Assembly (NCBI GenBank): GCA_002361595.1
Contig: DETJ01000043.1
Coordinates: 1 to 46,543 of the forward strand
Length of the DNA stretch: 46,543 nt
From: Patescibacteria group bacterium UBA3291
Lineage (GTDB): Bacteria; Patescibacteriota; Gracilibacteria; Absconditabacterales; Absconditicoccaceae
Direction of reading: 5' to 3'
The position numbers and the translations under genes are program-made. Each line of letters starts with the position of its first letter. The first letter of the stretch is position 1. The notes under the pieces are model-generated. The model was not told where the DNA came from, searched no databases, and worked only from the letters and a program-made list of their open reading frames with translations. Shown here piece by piece: positions 30,773 through 40,169 of the stretch.

Positions 30773-31111
30773 ATGACGTTTAGACAAAAACTTCAGCAGA
30801 GAGCAATCAAAAACGCATCTCCAAAAGCATTGAAACGTTTTGCTCCTCATGATATCATTCTTGCTCCTGTGTTAACTGAAAAAACACATGGTCAACAAGA
30901 AGAGCATAAATATGTGTTTAAGGTACATAAAGATGCAAATAAGAATGATGTAAAATTGGCTATTGCTTATTTATATCATGTGAATCCAATTAAAATCAAT
31001 ATCGTGAATGTTCCTTACAAAGGAAGGTCTCAGAGAAAATTGGTTCGCGCTGATTACAAGAAAGCAATCGTTACTCTTTCAGAAAATGAAAAGATTGAAG
31101 TTGGTGTATAA
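30773..31111 (+). CDS. rplW: 50S ribosomal protein uL23
   Basis: This 112-residue protein has the uL23 fold: DIILAPVLTEKTHGQQEEHKYVFKVHKDANKNDVKLAI, then INIVNVPYKGRSQRK. It has an N-terminal basic extension of ~27 residues. It sits at the tunnel exit, the docking site of SRP and trigger factor. A CAGACTT motif lies 38 bases before the start. Confidence 0.95.
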   Translation: MTFRQKLQQRAIKNASPKALKRFAPHDIILAPVLTEKTHGQQEEHKYVFKVHKDANKNDVKLAIAYLYHVNPIKINIVNVPYKGRSQRKLVRADYKKAIVTLSENEKIEVGV

Positions 31112-31167
31112 TTTGTATTAAATATGTGTTAAGATAAACATTCCTTTATTATTACTATTTTGATAGG

Positions 31168-32013
31168 ATGGCGTTAAAAAAATATAAGCCCTATACTCCT
31201 TCCAGAAGGTTTATGCTTGGATATGATTTCTCAGATATTACTACTAATAAGCCTGAAAAATCATTAACAAAGTTTATTGGAAGTACAGGATGAAGAAATA
31301 ATCAATGAAGAACTACTTCAAGATTTATGTGAGGATGACATAAAAGACTTTACAGAATAGTTGATTTCAAGTGATATGATAAATGTGATATTCCTGCTAA
31401 AGTAGCTAGTATTGAATATGATCCTTACAGAACAGCTAGAATTGCTTTGTTAAACTATGCTGATGGTGAAAAGAGATATGTATTAGCATGGAAAGGAATT
31501 GAAGTTGGTGATGAAGTAATGGCATGAGAAAAAGCTCCAATTGCTATGTGAAATAGAAAGCAATTGAAAGATATTCCTGAAGGTATGACTGTGTACAATT
31601 TGGAAGTTACACCTTTCTCAACAGGTAAGATAATCAAGAGTGCTGGATCTTCTGCTTTAATCTCAGGTAGAGATGAAGCAACAGGTTTAGTATTTATCAA
31701 GATGCCTAGTGGAGAAGTTCGTAAGTTCAATAAAAATTGTTGGGCTACCATCGGACAGCTTGGAAATGAACAGCATAAAAATGTTGTAATTGGAAAGGCT
31801 GGAAGACAAAGATGGAAAGGAAGGAAACCTCATATATTGTGAAAGAATATGAACCCAGTTGACCATCCACATGGAGGTTGAGAAGCTCACTCTCCAATTG
31901 GATCAAAGAGATGACAAAAATCATTCTCTGGTAAAAGAGTTGCAGCTGGAATGAAGACTAGAAGTAATAAAAAATGGTCAACTAAGTTTATTGTTTCTGG
32001 TAGAACAAAGTAA
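31168..32013 (+). CDS. rplB: 50S ribosomal protein uL2
   Basis: The 281-residue, full-length uL2 contains GHKRLYRIVDFK (first glycines TGA), the SH3-like middle, and the highly conserved PVDHPHGGGEAHSPIG loop with the histidine close to the peptidyl transferase centre. Numerous TGA glycines lie at conserved positions, giving strong support for the code reading. Confidence 0.97.
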
Positions 32014-32074
32014 TTTTAGGTGATAAATATTGAAGTTCAGATTTAAAATTTTATCTGTGTTAATTCGCTATTAA

Positions 32075-32332
32075 ATGGCAAGATCTCTCAAAAAAGGATT
32101 TTATGTGAATGAAAAGATCCTCCAAAAATGTACTAAGATGAATGCTAGTGGTGATAAAAAAATCATTAAAGTATGGGATAGAGCATGTCAAATTGTTCCT
32201 GAAATGGTAGGATTCACATTTGCAGTACATAATGGTAAACAGTTTGTAAGTGTTTATGTTACTGAAGATATGCTTGGACATAGATTAGGTGAGTTTGTTC
32301 CTACAAGAACATTTAAATGACACCCATTCTAG
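32075..32332 (+). CDS. rpsS: 30S ribosomal protein uS19
   Basis: This 85-residue protein reads MARSLKKGFYVNEKIL ... GHRLGEFVPTRTFKGHPF, the standard uS19 ends. Its penultimate-motif glycine (FKGH) is TGA, which truncates the gene by four residues under the standard code. It forms part of the small-subunit head near the A site. Confidence 0.96.
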
Positions 32333-32390
32333 TATAAGTTATTAAGAATATTGTAAGTAATTATTTACCTCTTTAAGGAGTATTAATATT

Positions 32391-32726
32391 ATGGATAATC
32401 AAGTAAGTGCAACATTAAAATATGCGTTGCTATCAGACAAAAAAATGAATCTGATTGCAGATCTCGTAAGAGGGAAGAAAGCAACAGAAGCTCTAGCTGA
32501 TTTGGAGTTCCTTCCAAAGAAAGGTGCTAGAACATTGCATAAGCTCATTAAATCAGCTGTAGCAAATGCTTCTGCTAAATGACTTCCTGTAGATCAGTTG
32601 GTTATAGATAGAATCGAAGTTTGAAGATGACCAAAAATCAATAGAATTAGATTCACTTCAAGATCTAGAATCAGTCATTATGAAAAATATAGATGTTATG
32701 TAAAAGTTGTTTTAGCTGTTAAATAA
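32391..32726 (+). CDS. rplV: 50S ribosomal protein uL22
   Basis: This 111-residue protein contains KMNLIADLVRGKKATEAL, KLIKSAVANA and the tunnel beta-hairpin GRGPKINRIRFTSRSRISHYEK. A real Shine-Dalgarno sequence (AAGGAG, 32376) precedes the start, one of few in this cluster. Confidence 0.95.
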
Positions 32727-32735
32727 TTCTTCCTA

Positions 32736-33413
32736 ATGTGACAAAAAGTAAATCCAGTTGGAATGAGAGTTGGAACTATGAAGTCTTGGCCTTCTGAATG
32801 GTATGCTAAGACAAAGAGAATGGGTTCTGATTTCTTCATTGAAGATATTCAAATTAGAAATTTTATAGACAAAGCTTTTCCTAGAGCTGGAATTTCTAAG
32901 GTGATAGTTAGAAAGACACAGAAGGAAGGAGAAATAATTCTTTTCGCTTCAAAAGTTTGAGCTCTTATGGGAAAAAATGGAGAAAAAATTAAGTCTGTTG
33001 AACAACAACTTAAAGATAAATTCCATAAAGATTTCAAAATTAATGTAAAAGAAGTAAGAGTTCCTGAATTGTCTGCTAGAATTATGGCTGAATATATTGC
33101 TAATCAAATTGAGTGAAGAATGCCATATCGTAAAGTAGTTAAACAAACTCTTTCAAAAATAATGGAAAAATGAGCTGACTGAGCAAAAATTCAGATTGGT
33201 TGAAGATTAAATGGTGCTGATATTGCTAGAAGCGAGCATTTCATCGAATGAAGAGTTTCACTTCAGACTTTCAGATCAGATATTGATTATTATTATCTTC
33301 AAGCTATGACTAAATACTGAGTATTATGAATTAAAGTTCGAATTCAGAAAGGTACTCAATATACTGCTAAGAAAAAGTCTAAAAAAGATATGATGTCATT
33401 AGTTACGAACTAA
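32736..33413 (+). CDS. rpsC: 30S ribosomal protein uS3
   Basis: The 225-residue protein begins MGQKVNPVGMRVG, where codon 2 is TGA; the invariant GQKVNP start makes this one of the clearest code-25 markers in the window. The KH domain GxxG loop is GKNG (residues ~77-80). The C-terminal domain includes GRLNGADIARSEHFIEGRVSLQTFRSDIDY. It starts 9 bases after rplV. Confidence 0.97.
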
Positions 33414-33456
33414 GAATTAGAGAAATTGATTTTTTACCTCTTTGTATCTTGTTAAA

Positions 33457-33876
33457 ATGTTATTGACTCCAAAAAGATGGAAACATAGAAAACAGTTTAG
33501 ACCTCATCTAAAATGAGCTGCAACTAGATGAAATGCTATTGCGTTCGGAGATTATGGTTTAAAGGCTACAGAAAGTGGTGTAATCACTGCTAGACAGATA
33601 GAAGCCGCCAGAAAGGTTATTGTTAGACATACAAGGAAGACTGGACAGCTTTGGATTAGAGTGTTCCCAGATACTCCTATTACAAAGAAGGGTCTAGAAA
33701 TGCCGATGGGATCTGGAAAATCTGATGTTGATGAATACGGAACTCCAGTAAGAAGATGAAAGATTCTCTTCGAGTTTACTGGACTTGATCCTGAATTTGC
33801 TGAAAAGGTTGTAATTAGTGCTGCTAAAAAACTTCCAATTAAAGCTAGATTTGTGACTAAAGGAGAGGTTAGGTAG
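33457..33876 (+). CDS. rplP: 50S ribosomal protein uL16
   Basis: This 139-residue protein reads MLLTPKRWKHRKQFR, then ITARQIEAARKVIVRHTRKTGQLWIRVFPD, TKKGLEMPMGSGK, and KLPIKARFV. It is located at the tRNA elbow site of the large subunit. It is of normal length. Confidence 0.96.
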
Positions 33877-33923
33877 TATAAAAGTATTCAGATTTCAATT
33901 TATTTCTAAAATCTTGTTCAATT

Positions 33924-34130
33924 ATGAAAGGTAAGCAATCATTCATGAATGAGCTAAAAGACAAGTCTCCAAAAGAACTTGTAGCGCTCAGAAAAAAATA
34001 TAGAGAGGAACTTTTTGCTCTCAAAATGAAAAATGAAATTCGTGGTCTTAAAGAAACTCATCAAATTGGTGATTTAAGAGTTAAGATCGCTAGAATTAAT
34101 ACAGTTTTACACGCTAAACTTGCAAAATAA
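33924..34130 (+). CDS. rpmC: 50S ribosomal protein uL29
   Basis: The 68-residue coiled-coil protein has the uL29 pattern (MNELKDKSPKELVALRKKYREELFALKM ... RVKIARINTVL). It lies near the tunnel exit. The stop TAA overlaps the next start ATG by one base (TAATG). Confidence 0.93.
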   Translation: MKGKQSFMNELKDKSPKELVALRKKYREELFALKMKNEIRGLKETHQIGDLRVKIARINTVLHAKLAK

Positions 34131-34381
34131 TGACTATCATTGGAGATAAAAACATTAAAGAGCTTATCGGAGAAGTAGTTAGCGATAAAATGCTAAAGAC
34201 TCGTGTAGTTCTTGTAAAGAGTGTAAAAGTTCACCCTTTGTATAAAAAGAGATTTGTGGTTAAAAAGAAGTATTATGCTCATGATGAAAATAATATTTCA
34301 AAGGTTGGAGATACTGTAAAAATTAGATCTATGAAACCAATGTCTAAATTAAAGAGATGGTTGGTTGTAGAAAAAATGTAA
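34130..34381 (+). CDS. rpsQ: 30S ribosomal protein uS17
   Basis: This 83-residue OB-fold protein contains GEVVSDKMLKTRVVLVKSVKVHPLYKKRFVVKKKYYAHDE and GDTVKIRSMKPMSKLKRWLVVE. It overlaps rpmC by one base, implying coupled translation. Confidence 0.94.
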   Translation: MTIIGDKNIKELIGEVVSDKMLKTRVVLVKSVKVHPLYKKRFVVKKKYYAHDENNISKVGDTVKIRSMKPMSKLKRWLVVEKM

Positions 34382-34430
34382 GATCTAAGATATTGTATGA
34401 AAATCTTTTACTTTGTTCGTATTGATTAGA

Positions 34431-34811
34431 ATGTTAAAGCAAGAATCACTGGTAGTTGTTGCTGACAATACACAGGCTAAAAAAGCAAAAATTATCAGAA
34501 TAGTGAAATGATCTACAGCAAAAACTGCAGGTATTGGAGATAGAGTTGTGGTTGCTATTAAAGATGCAACTCCTACAGCTTCTGTTAAAAAATGACAAGT
34601 TGTTCCTGCTGTAATCGTTAGAGTTCGTAAAGAAATCTCTAGACCAGATGGAACTTATGTTAGATTTGGTGATAATGCAGTTGTTCTTCTTACTAAAGAT
34701 GCAAAATGAAATATGAACCCTATTGGAAAGAGAGTTTTCGGACCAGTAGCTAGAGAACTTAGAGATTTAGGATGGAGAAATATTACTAATATGGCTGAGG
34801 AAGTTGTGTAG
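34431..34811 (+). CDS. rplN: 50S ribosomal protein uL14
   Basis: This 126-residue protein contains MLKQESLVVVADNTQAKKA, IRIVKGSTAKTAGIGDRVVVAIKDA, VPAVIVRVRKEISRPDGTYVRFGDNAVVLL and GPVARELRD, all family marks. It contacts the small subunit and uL19. Two glycines in conserved spots are TGA. Confidence 0.95.
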
Positions 34812-34861
34812 TAATTAGTTCTTCATAGGTGTATATATTTATCTTTCAATTAGTATTTCGG

Positions 34862-35152
34862 ATGAAAAAACTTAGAAAAGGAGATCCTGTTATAGTTATT
34901 GCAGGTAAAAATAAGGGAGCTATATCTAGTATCGCTTCTACATCTGGAGATTTCGTTTATCTTAAAGATGTAAATGTTGTAAAAAGAGCTACTAAAGGTC
35001 AATGATTTGTAGAAAAGACTCTTCCATTACATCATTCAAATGTTGCATATTATTTAGCAGATCAGAAATCAGCTACTAAAGTTTGAATTAAAGTTAATTC
35101 AAAAGGAAAAAGAGTTAGATTTGCTAAGAAAACAGGAAAAGATATTGATTAA
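34862..35152 (+). CDS. rplX: 50S ribosomal protein uL24
   Basis: This 96-residue protein begins with the KOW motif (KGDPVIVIAGKNKGAISSI), a key early-assembly protein of the large subunit. The C-terminus KVGIKVNSKGKRVRFAKKTGK fits the family, but it is shorter than in many bacteria and lacks zinc cysteines. Confidence 0.92.
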
Positions 35153-35178
35153 TTTTTAACCGGTTTGTTATTCTCGTG

Positions 35179-35703
35179 ATGAAAAAATCAGAATTATTTG
35201 AGCAGATGAAAGATCAGCTCCAACTGAAAAACATCAATGAAACTCCAAAAGTTGACAAGGTTGTTGTTTCAATGGGGATTGGATCTATCGTTACTAGAAA
35301 ATGACATAAAGATTTCGAAGAATTTGAGAAAAATCTGAAGACTATTACAGGTCAGAAACCTCAACTTTGTAAATCTAGAAAGTCAATTTCAAACTTCAAA
35401 CTTCGTGAAGGAATGCCTGTAATGCTTAGAGTTACTCTTCGTAAGTCTAGAGCTACAGATTTCTTAGATAGAGTTACTAAATTGGTTTTACCAAGAATTA
35501 GAGACTTTGCATGAGTATCTAAGAAAAGCTTTGATCCACAGGGAAATTTGAATTTTGGAATTGCTAATTATGCAATCTTTCCAGAATTAGCAGTTGATGC
35601 TGTAACTATTCCAATGGGAATCCAAATTACAGTAGTTACTACTGCTGGTACTCCTGAGAAAGCTCAAATCTTTCTTCAAGATTTAGGATTTATATTCAAA
35701 TAA
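35179..35703 (+). CDS. rplE: 50S ribosomal protein uL5
   Basis: This 174-residue protein contains KVDKVVVSMGIG, TGQKPQLCKSRKSISNFKLREGMPV, TLRKSRATDFLDRV and QGNLNFGIANYAIFPE. It binds 5S rRNA. Length is standard. Confidence 0.96.
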
Positions 35704-35732
35704 TATTTATTTATTTTTACTGAATTTACAGT

Positions 35733-35948
35733 ATGGCAAGAGCAGCATTAAAGTCAAAGCAAGCTAAAATGTATGAAAAGAGATTTTCTCAAGGAAAAGC
35801 TCTTAAACAACCTACGAAATACTACAATAGATGTAGACTTTGTGGAAGATCTAAAGCATACGTAAGAGATTTTGGAATTTGTAGAGTTTGCTTGAGAAGA
35901 TATGCAAGAGAAGGTTTGATTATGGGGCTTAAGAAAGCTAGTTGGTAA
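35733..35948 (+). CDS. rpsN: 30S ribosomal protein uS14, zinc-binding type
   Basis: The 71-residue protein has CRLC at residues 34-37 and CRVC at 50-53, the four cysteines of the zinc form. The usual zinc-type uS14 is 61 residues, and here an N-terminal extension of ~10 residues is present. RYAREGLIMGLKKASW closes the chain as expected. Confidence 0.95.
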   Translation: MARAALKSKQAKMYEKRFSQGKALKQPTKYYNRCRLCGRSKAYVRDFGICRVCLRRYAREGLIMGLKKASW

Positions 35949-35992
35949 TCAGACTTATTGGTTCCTTTTTATTTCATGAACATTATGTGATA

Positions 35993-36397
35993 ATGAGTTA
36001 TGTAAATGCACCTATCCATGATCTATTGATTAGGGTTAAAAATGCATATATGGCTAGAAAAACAGCTGTTGATTGAGTTGTTTTCTCTAAATTTAAATTA
36101 GAGGTATTATCTTTATTGAAAGAATATCATTTTATTAAAGATTTCGAAATAGTTGAAGACTGAAAGAAAAAGTTGATCAACATTCAATTGAATGTAGTTC
36201 GCGATCCTGTTAATGATATTCCTGAAGTAAAATTCTATTCAAAACCATCTAGACCTTGGTATGTAGGTTACAAAGACTTACATTCTGTAGCAGGTGGAAA
36301 AGGAATTGGAATTATTTCAACTAATCAAGGATTGATGCCTACTCACATTGCTAAGCAAAAGAAATTAGGTGGAGAACTTATTGCTGAAATCTACTAA
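35993..36397 (+). CDS. rpsH: 30S ribosomal protein uS8
   Basis: This 134-residue protein reads MSYVNAPIHDLLIRVKNAYMARK and ends in GGKGIGIISTNQGLMPTHIAKQKKLGGELIAEIY, the classic uS8 termini. It binds helix 21 of 16S rRNA. A CAGACTT motif sits at the start of the 44-base gap. Confidence 0.95.
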
Positions 36398-36451
36398 TCT
36401 TTGGATTAGATAGAATATCTAAGCATTTTATTTATTGATTTGGATAAGAGA

Positions 36452-36997
36452 ATGTCAAAAATTGGAAAGAAACCTGTAGTTATCCCAGCTGGAGTTGAAG
36501 TTCAGTTGAATGGAAACCACATTCAGGTTAAAGGACCAAAAGGAACTCTTGAATGGGATATTCCTGCTGCAGTTACTGCAAAGATTGAGTGAACTGAAAT
36601 TCAATTTACAATTGATTCAGATGAACACAAAAATCTATGGGGATTGTCAAGAACTATAGTTAATAATATGTGTGTAGGAGTATCTACATGATATGAAAAA
36701 AGATTACTTATTATTTGAGTATGATATGGAGCTCAAGTTCAGGGTCAGAAAGTTATTTTCTCTCTTGGATATGCTCACAAAGTAGAATTCCCTATTCCAC
36801 AAGGAATAGAAGTTAAAGCAGAACAAGATCCAAAATGAAATACTATTCTTATTATCACATGATATGATAAAGAAGTAGTAGGAGAGGTTGCTGCTAAAAT
36901 GAGACAACTTAAGAAACCTGAACCATATAAAGGAAAAGGAATTAGATACATTGATGAAGTTGTTAAGCTTAAGGCTGGAAAATCTGCTAAGAAATAG
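36452..36997 (+). CDS. rplF: 50S ribosomal protein uL6
   Basis: This 181-residue protein contains MSKIGKKPVVIPAGVEV, KGPKGTLEWDIP, the two-domain repeat with RLLIIGVGYGAQ, and the C-terminal KPEPYKGKGIRYIDEVV. Several core glycines are TGA. It lies near the sarcin-ricin loop. Confidence 0.96.
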
Positions 36998-37042
36998 TCT
37001 TAAATATTGGATTTCAGATTTATCTTCTATTTGTTCATTACT

Positions 37043-37402
37043 ATGTCATATTTGAAAAATAAATTGCTTGAGAAGCAAAGAAAATATCTCAGGAGAAAGC
37101 AAAGAGTTAATACTCAAGTTAAGGAAACTAATCCTGAATATAGAGTTATCATAACTAGATCATTATTGCATGTAACAGCTGATGTAATTTCTGCTGATGG
37201 AAAAGTTGTAGCTACTTGCACTGATAAGGGTGTAGCTGGTGCAACTAAGACAGAAAGAGCAGAAAATGCTGGTGTTGCATTTGCAGAAGTTCTTAAATCA
37301 AAGAAGATTTCAGCAGTTGCTTTTGATAGAAATGGTTATCTCTATCATGGTAGAGTAAAGGCATTTGCTGACGGTTTAAGAAAAGGATGAATTCAATTAT
37401 AA
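37043..37402 (+). CDS. rplR: 50S ribosomal protein uL18
   Basis: This 119-residue 5S rRNA-binding protein contains YRVIITRSLLHVTADVISADGKVVATC and AFDRNGYLYHGRVKAFADGLRKGGIQL. ATG 37043 was chosen over the in-frame ATG at 37007 because the family begins at this point and the upstream part lies in the leader with the CAGATTT motif. Confidence 0.94.
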
Positions 37403-37437
37403 GATTATAAACTTTATTCTCTAAATTATTATTGGGT

Positions 37438-38148
37438 ATGAAACCAGAGAGAGCACAAAAGGATAGAAACCACAGAGAAAAACCAAAGAAGGAATTCGAT
37501 GAACTTTTATTGGAAGTTCGTAGAGTGACTAGGGTTACAACTGGAGGTAGAAGAATGTCTTTTAGAGCTACTATTCTTGTATGAAATAGAAAAGGTAAGA
37601 TTTGATTAGGATCTGCTAAAGGAAACGATGTTGCAGGTGCTGTTTCAAAGGCTACTAATGAGGCTTATAAAGCATTATTTCAGGTTCCTGTTACAAAGGG
37701 AGATACAGTTCCTTATGCATTGACATATAAGTATAAGACTTGTAAAGTAAGATTGCTTCCTGCTTCTGAGGGTACTTGACTTAAGGCTGGATCTTCAATT
37801 AGATCTGTTCTAGAATTGGCTGGATATTCAAATATCCTTTCAAAAATGATTGGATCTAACAATAAATTGAATAATGCATTGGCTACTATATTAGCCTTGG
37901 CTTCTTATAAACATGCTGATTATTTCTCTTCATTACGTGCTGTAAAAGCTGCTGAAGAAAAAGAAGAAGCAGAGGTAAAAGAAGAAAAGACAGCTAAGAA
38001 ATCAGCTCCAAAAGCTGAAAAACTAGAAAAATCTGAAGAGAAGAAAGTAGCAAAGAAAGCTGCACCAAAAGCTGAAAAGGAAGAAGCTGGAGAAAAGCCA
38101 GCAAAAAAAGCTCCAGCTAAAAAAGCTACAAAAAAAGAGGAAAAATAG
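37438..38148 (+). CDS. rpsE: 30S ribosomal protein uS5 with long Lys/Glu/Ala-rich C-terminal tail
   Basis: Residues 1-165 are a normal uS5: FDELLLEVRRVTRVTTGGRRMSFRATILVGNRKGKIGLGSAKGNDV, then AGSSIRSVLELAGYSNILSKMIGSNNKLN. It then continues for about 65 residues of low-complexity EEKEEAEVKEEK / KKAAPKAEK / KKAPAKKATKK sequence resembling histone H1-type tails. Usual length is about 165-175, here 236. The tail is in the same unbroken frame. Next gene is uL15; uL30, normally between them, is absent. Confidence 0.95.
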
Positions 38149-38182
38149 TTTAGATTTTTATTCCTGTTAATTGATATTGATC

Positions 38183-38629
38183 ATGAAATTGCATCAATTA
38201 GAAAAAAGTAAGTGATTTAAAGATAAGGCACGTAGACTTGGAAGATGAAATGCTTCTAAGGGTAACTATTCTGGTAAATGACTTAAAGGTCAGAAAGCTA
38301 GAAGTGGAAGATCTGTTAGACCATTCTTCGAATGAGGACAGACTCCTGTAGTTATGAGAATGCCTAAGGCTAAATGATTCAAGAGAGCTGATAAATGGAT
38401 TGATAAATATGTAGTTATCAATGTGGCCACTCTTGAACAAGATCCTGCTATTACTACAGAAGTAAATAAGGCTGTACTTAAAGAAGCTGGATATATCAAT
38501 AGTATTTCAGATTTGGTTAAAATTCTAGGAAATGGAGAAATTAAAAAATCTCTTAACTTCACTGGAATTGAGAAATTCACTAAATCTGCAGTAGAAAAAA
38601 TAGAAAAAGCAGGAGGAAAGATTTCATAG
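38183..38629 (+). CDS. rplO: 50S ribosomal protein uL15
   Basis: This 148-residue protein has the Gly-rich N-terminal stretch LGRGNASKGNYSGKGLKGQKARSG, then FFEGGQTPVVMRMPKAKGFKR, and C-terminal FTGIEKFTKSAVEKIEKAGG. Half of the Gly-rich loop is TGA. It starts 34 bases after rpsE. Confidence 0.95.
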
Positions 38630-38648
38630 TCTTTCTTTCTTTGTTTTT

Positions 38649-39992
38649 ATGTTATCACTTATGATTCTGATGAAAAAATTTATGAGAAAGGTGAATGAGA
38701 TTATTACCAACAAGACAATTATGAAAAAGATTTATTTCACGTTGGGAATTCTCGCAATATATAGATTATTGATTTTTATTCCAGTTCCATTTGTAGATAT
38801 TTCATCATTGATGAGTCAGACTGTAGATGCTTGAGCTGCAGGTGGATTTGGATATCTAGTAATGCTGATGTGAGGTGCTTTGGAAAACTTTGCTATCATA
38901 GCAATCTGAGTATCTCCTTATATCACTGCATCAATCATACTTCAGCTTTTGACTTCTGTAGTTCCATCTTTGGAGGAATTGACAGAGCAATGAGAAGTAG
39001 GACACAATAAGATTAATCAATATACGAGATTATTAACTGTGCCTATGGCATTCTTGCAATGAATCTGAATGACATATTTGATGAATTCAATGCTCTGATG
39101 AACAGCAATATCTACAGATATAGTTACTGTATTATTGGTTGCATTTGTTCTGACTGTTTGAGGTGTATGACTTGTATGGTTATGAGAATTGATTACAGAA
39201 AAGTGAGTATCAAATGGAATATCATTATTAATCTTTGCTTCAATCGTTTCAGGAATATTTCAGAAGTGATATAATAGTTTGACTGCATGAACAGATTGGA
39301 TATATGTGTTATTGTTCATGGTAGCTATAGTATTGGTTCTTATTCTTCTTTCAGTATTTATTCTTAAATCTGTAAAGGAGATTCCTGTGATTTATACTAG
39401 AAGTGGGAAAGTACAACAATCAAGTATTCTTCCTATTCCTATGAATCCAGTAGGAATGGTGCCTATTATCTTTGCTATGGCTTTCGTTTCATTTCCGTAT
39501 TTGTGTTTTCAATTGTTGCACAACTTTATGCCAATGAATGAGAAGATAGCAACAATATCTAATTGGATTGAATTGCATTTGAATATATATTCTTCACAGC
39601 CAGGATGGTTGGCAATACTTTGTTATGTAATATTAATCGTAGCATTTACGTTCTTGTATGCTATGATTACATTCTCTCCAGATAGAATATCAGATAATAT
39701 TCAAAAAAGATGAGGATATGTACCATGAATTAGACCAGGAAAGGCAACTGCAAAATATATTAATGGTGTATTGATGCATCTATGTTTGTGGTGAGGTCTT
39801 GGGTTAGCAGTTATCGCATGTTATACATATATCTTTAACTGGGTTCCATTTCTTCAGAATATTGCAACTGCACTTGGAGGATTGCCAACTGTAGTTACAG
39901 GATCTGGAATTATTATCATTGTTTGAGTAGTTCAAGAATTAATAAATAAAATCTCAACTGATATGGTGATGAAAAGATATGAAAAGTACTAG
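38649..39992 (+). CDS. secY: Protein translocase channel subunit SecY
   Basis: The 447-residue, ten-helix channel of the Sec machinery begins with KKIYFTLGILAIYRLLIFIPVPFVD, followed by the plug region GGFGYLVMLMGGALENFAIIAIGVSPYITASIILQLL. The later QKRGGYVPGIRPGKATAKYI and VVQELINKISTDMVMKRY segments are characteristic. ATG 38661 and 38670 are in-frame alternatives. It closes the cluster, and neither adk, map nor infA follows. Confidence 0.96.
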
Positions 39993-40007
39993 AATTATTA
40001 TAAATAG

Positions 40008-40035
40008 AAATCCCTCTTAATTGAGGGATTTTTTT
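40008..40035 (+). terminator. Terminator of the ribosomal protein cluster
   Basis: AAATCCCTC, loop TTAATT, GAGGGATTT and a T-run 16 bases after the secY stop. Confidence 0.92.
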
Positions 40036-40120
40036 GTCTGTTTTTGAATTTTACATATTATATATAAATAATTATATTTATTATGGTGAGAAAACCCGCT
40101 TTGTATTGTTTCTAAAAAAA

Positions 40121-40153
40121 CAAAAAAAGACCGATTCTGTTGAAATCGATCCT
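40121..40153 (-). terminator. Terminator after thrS
   Basis: On the minus strand GATCGATTTC, loop AACA, GAATCGGTC, then seven T, about 17 bases after the thrS stop. Confidence 0.88.
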
Positions 40154-40169
40154 TTTTCTTATCTGTAAA

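Noticed and set aside
40083..40115. Tiny plus-strand ORF (MVRKPALYCF) after secY
   Set aside because: It lies after the cluster terminator, has no start context, and no regulatory structure is attached.
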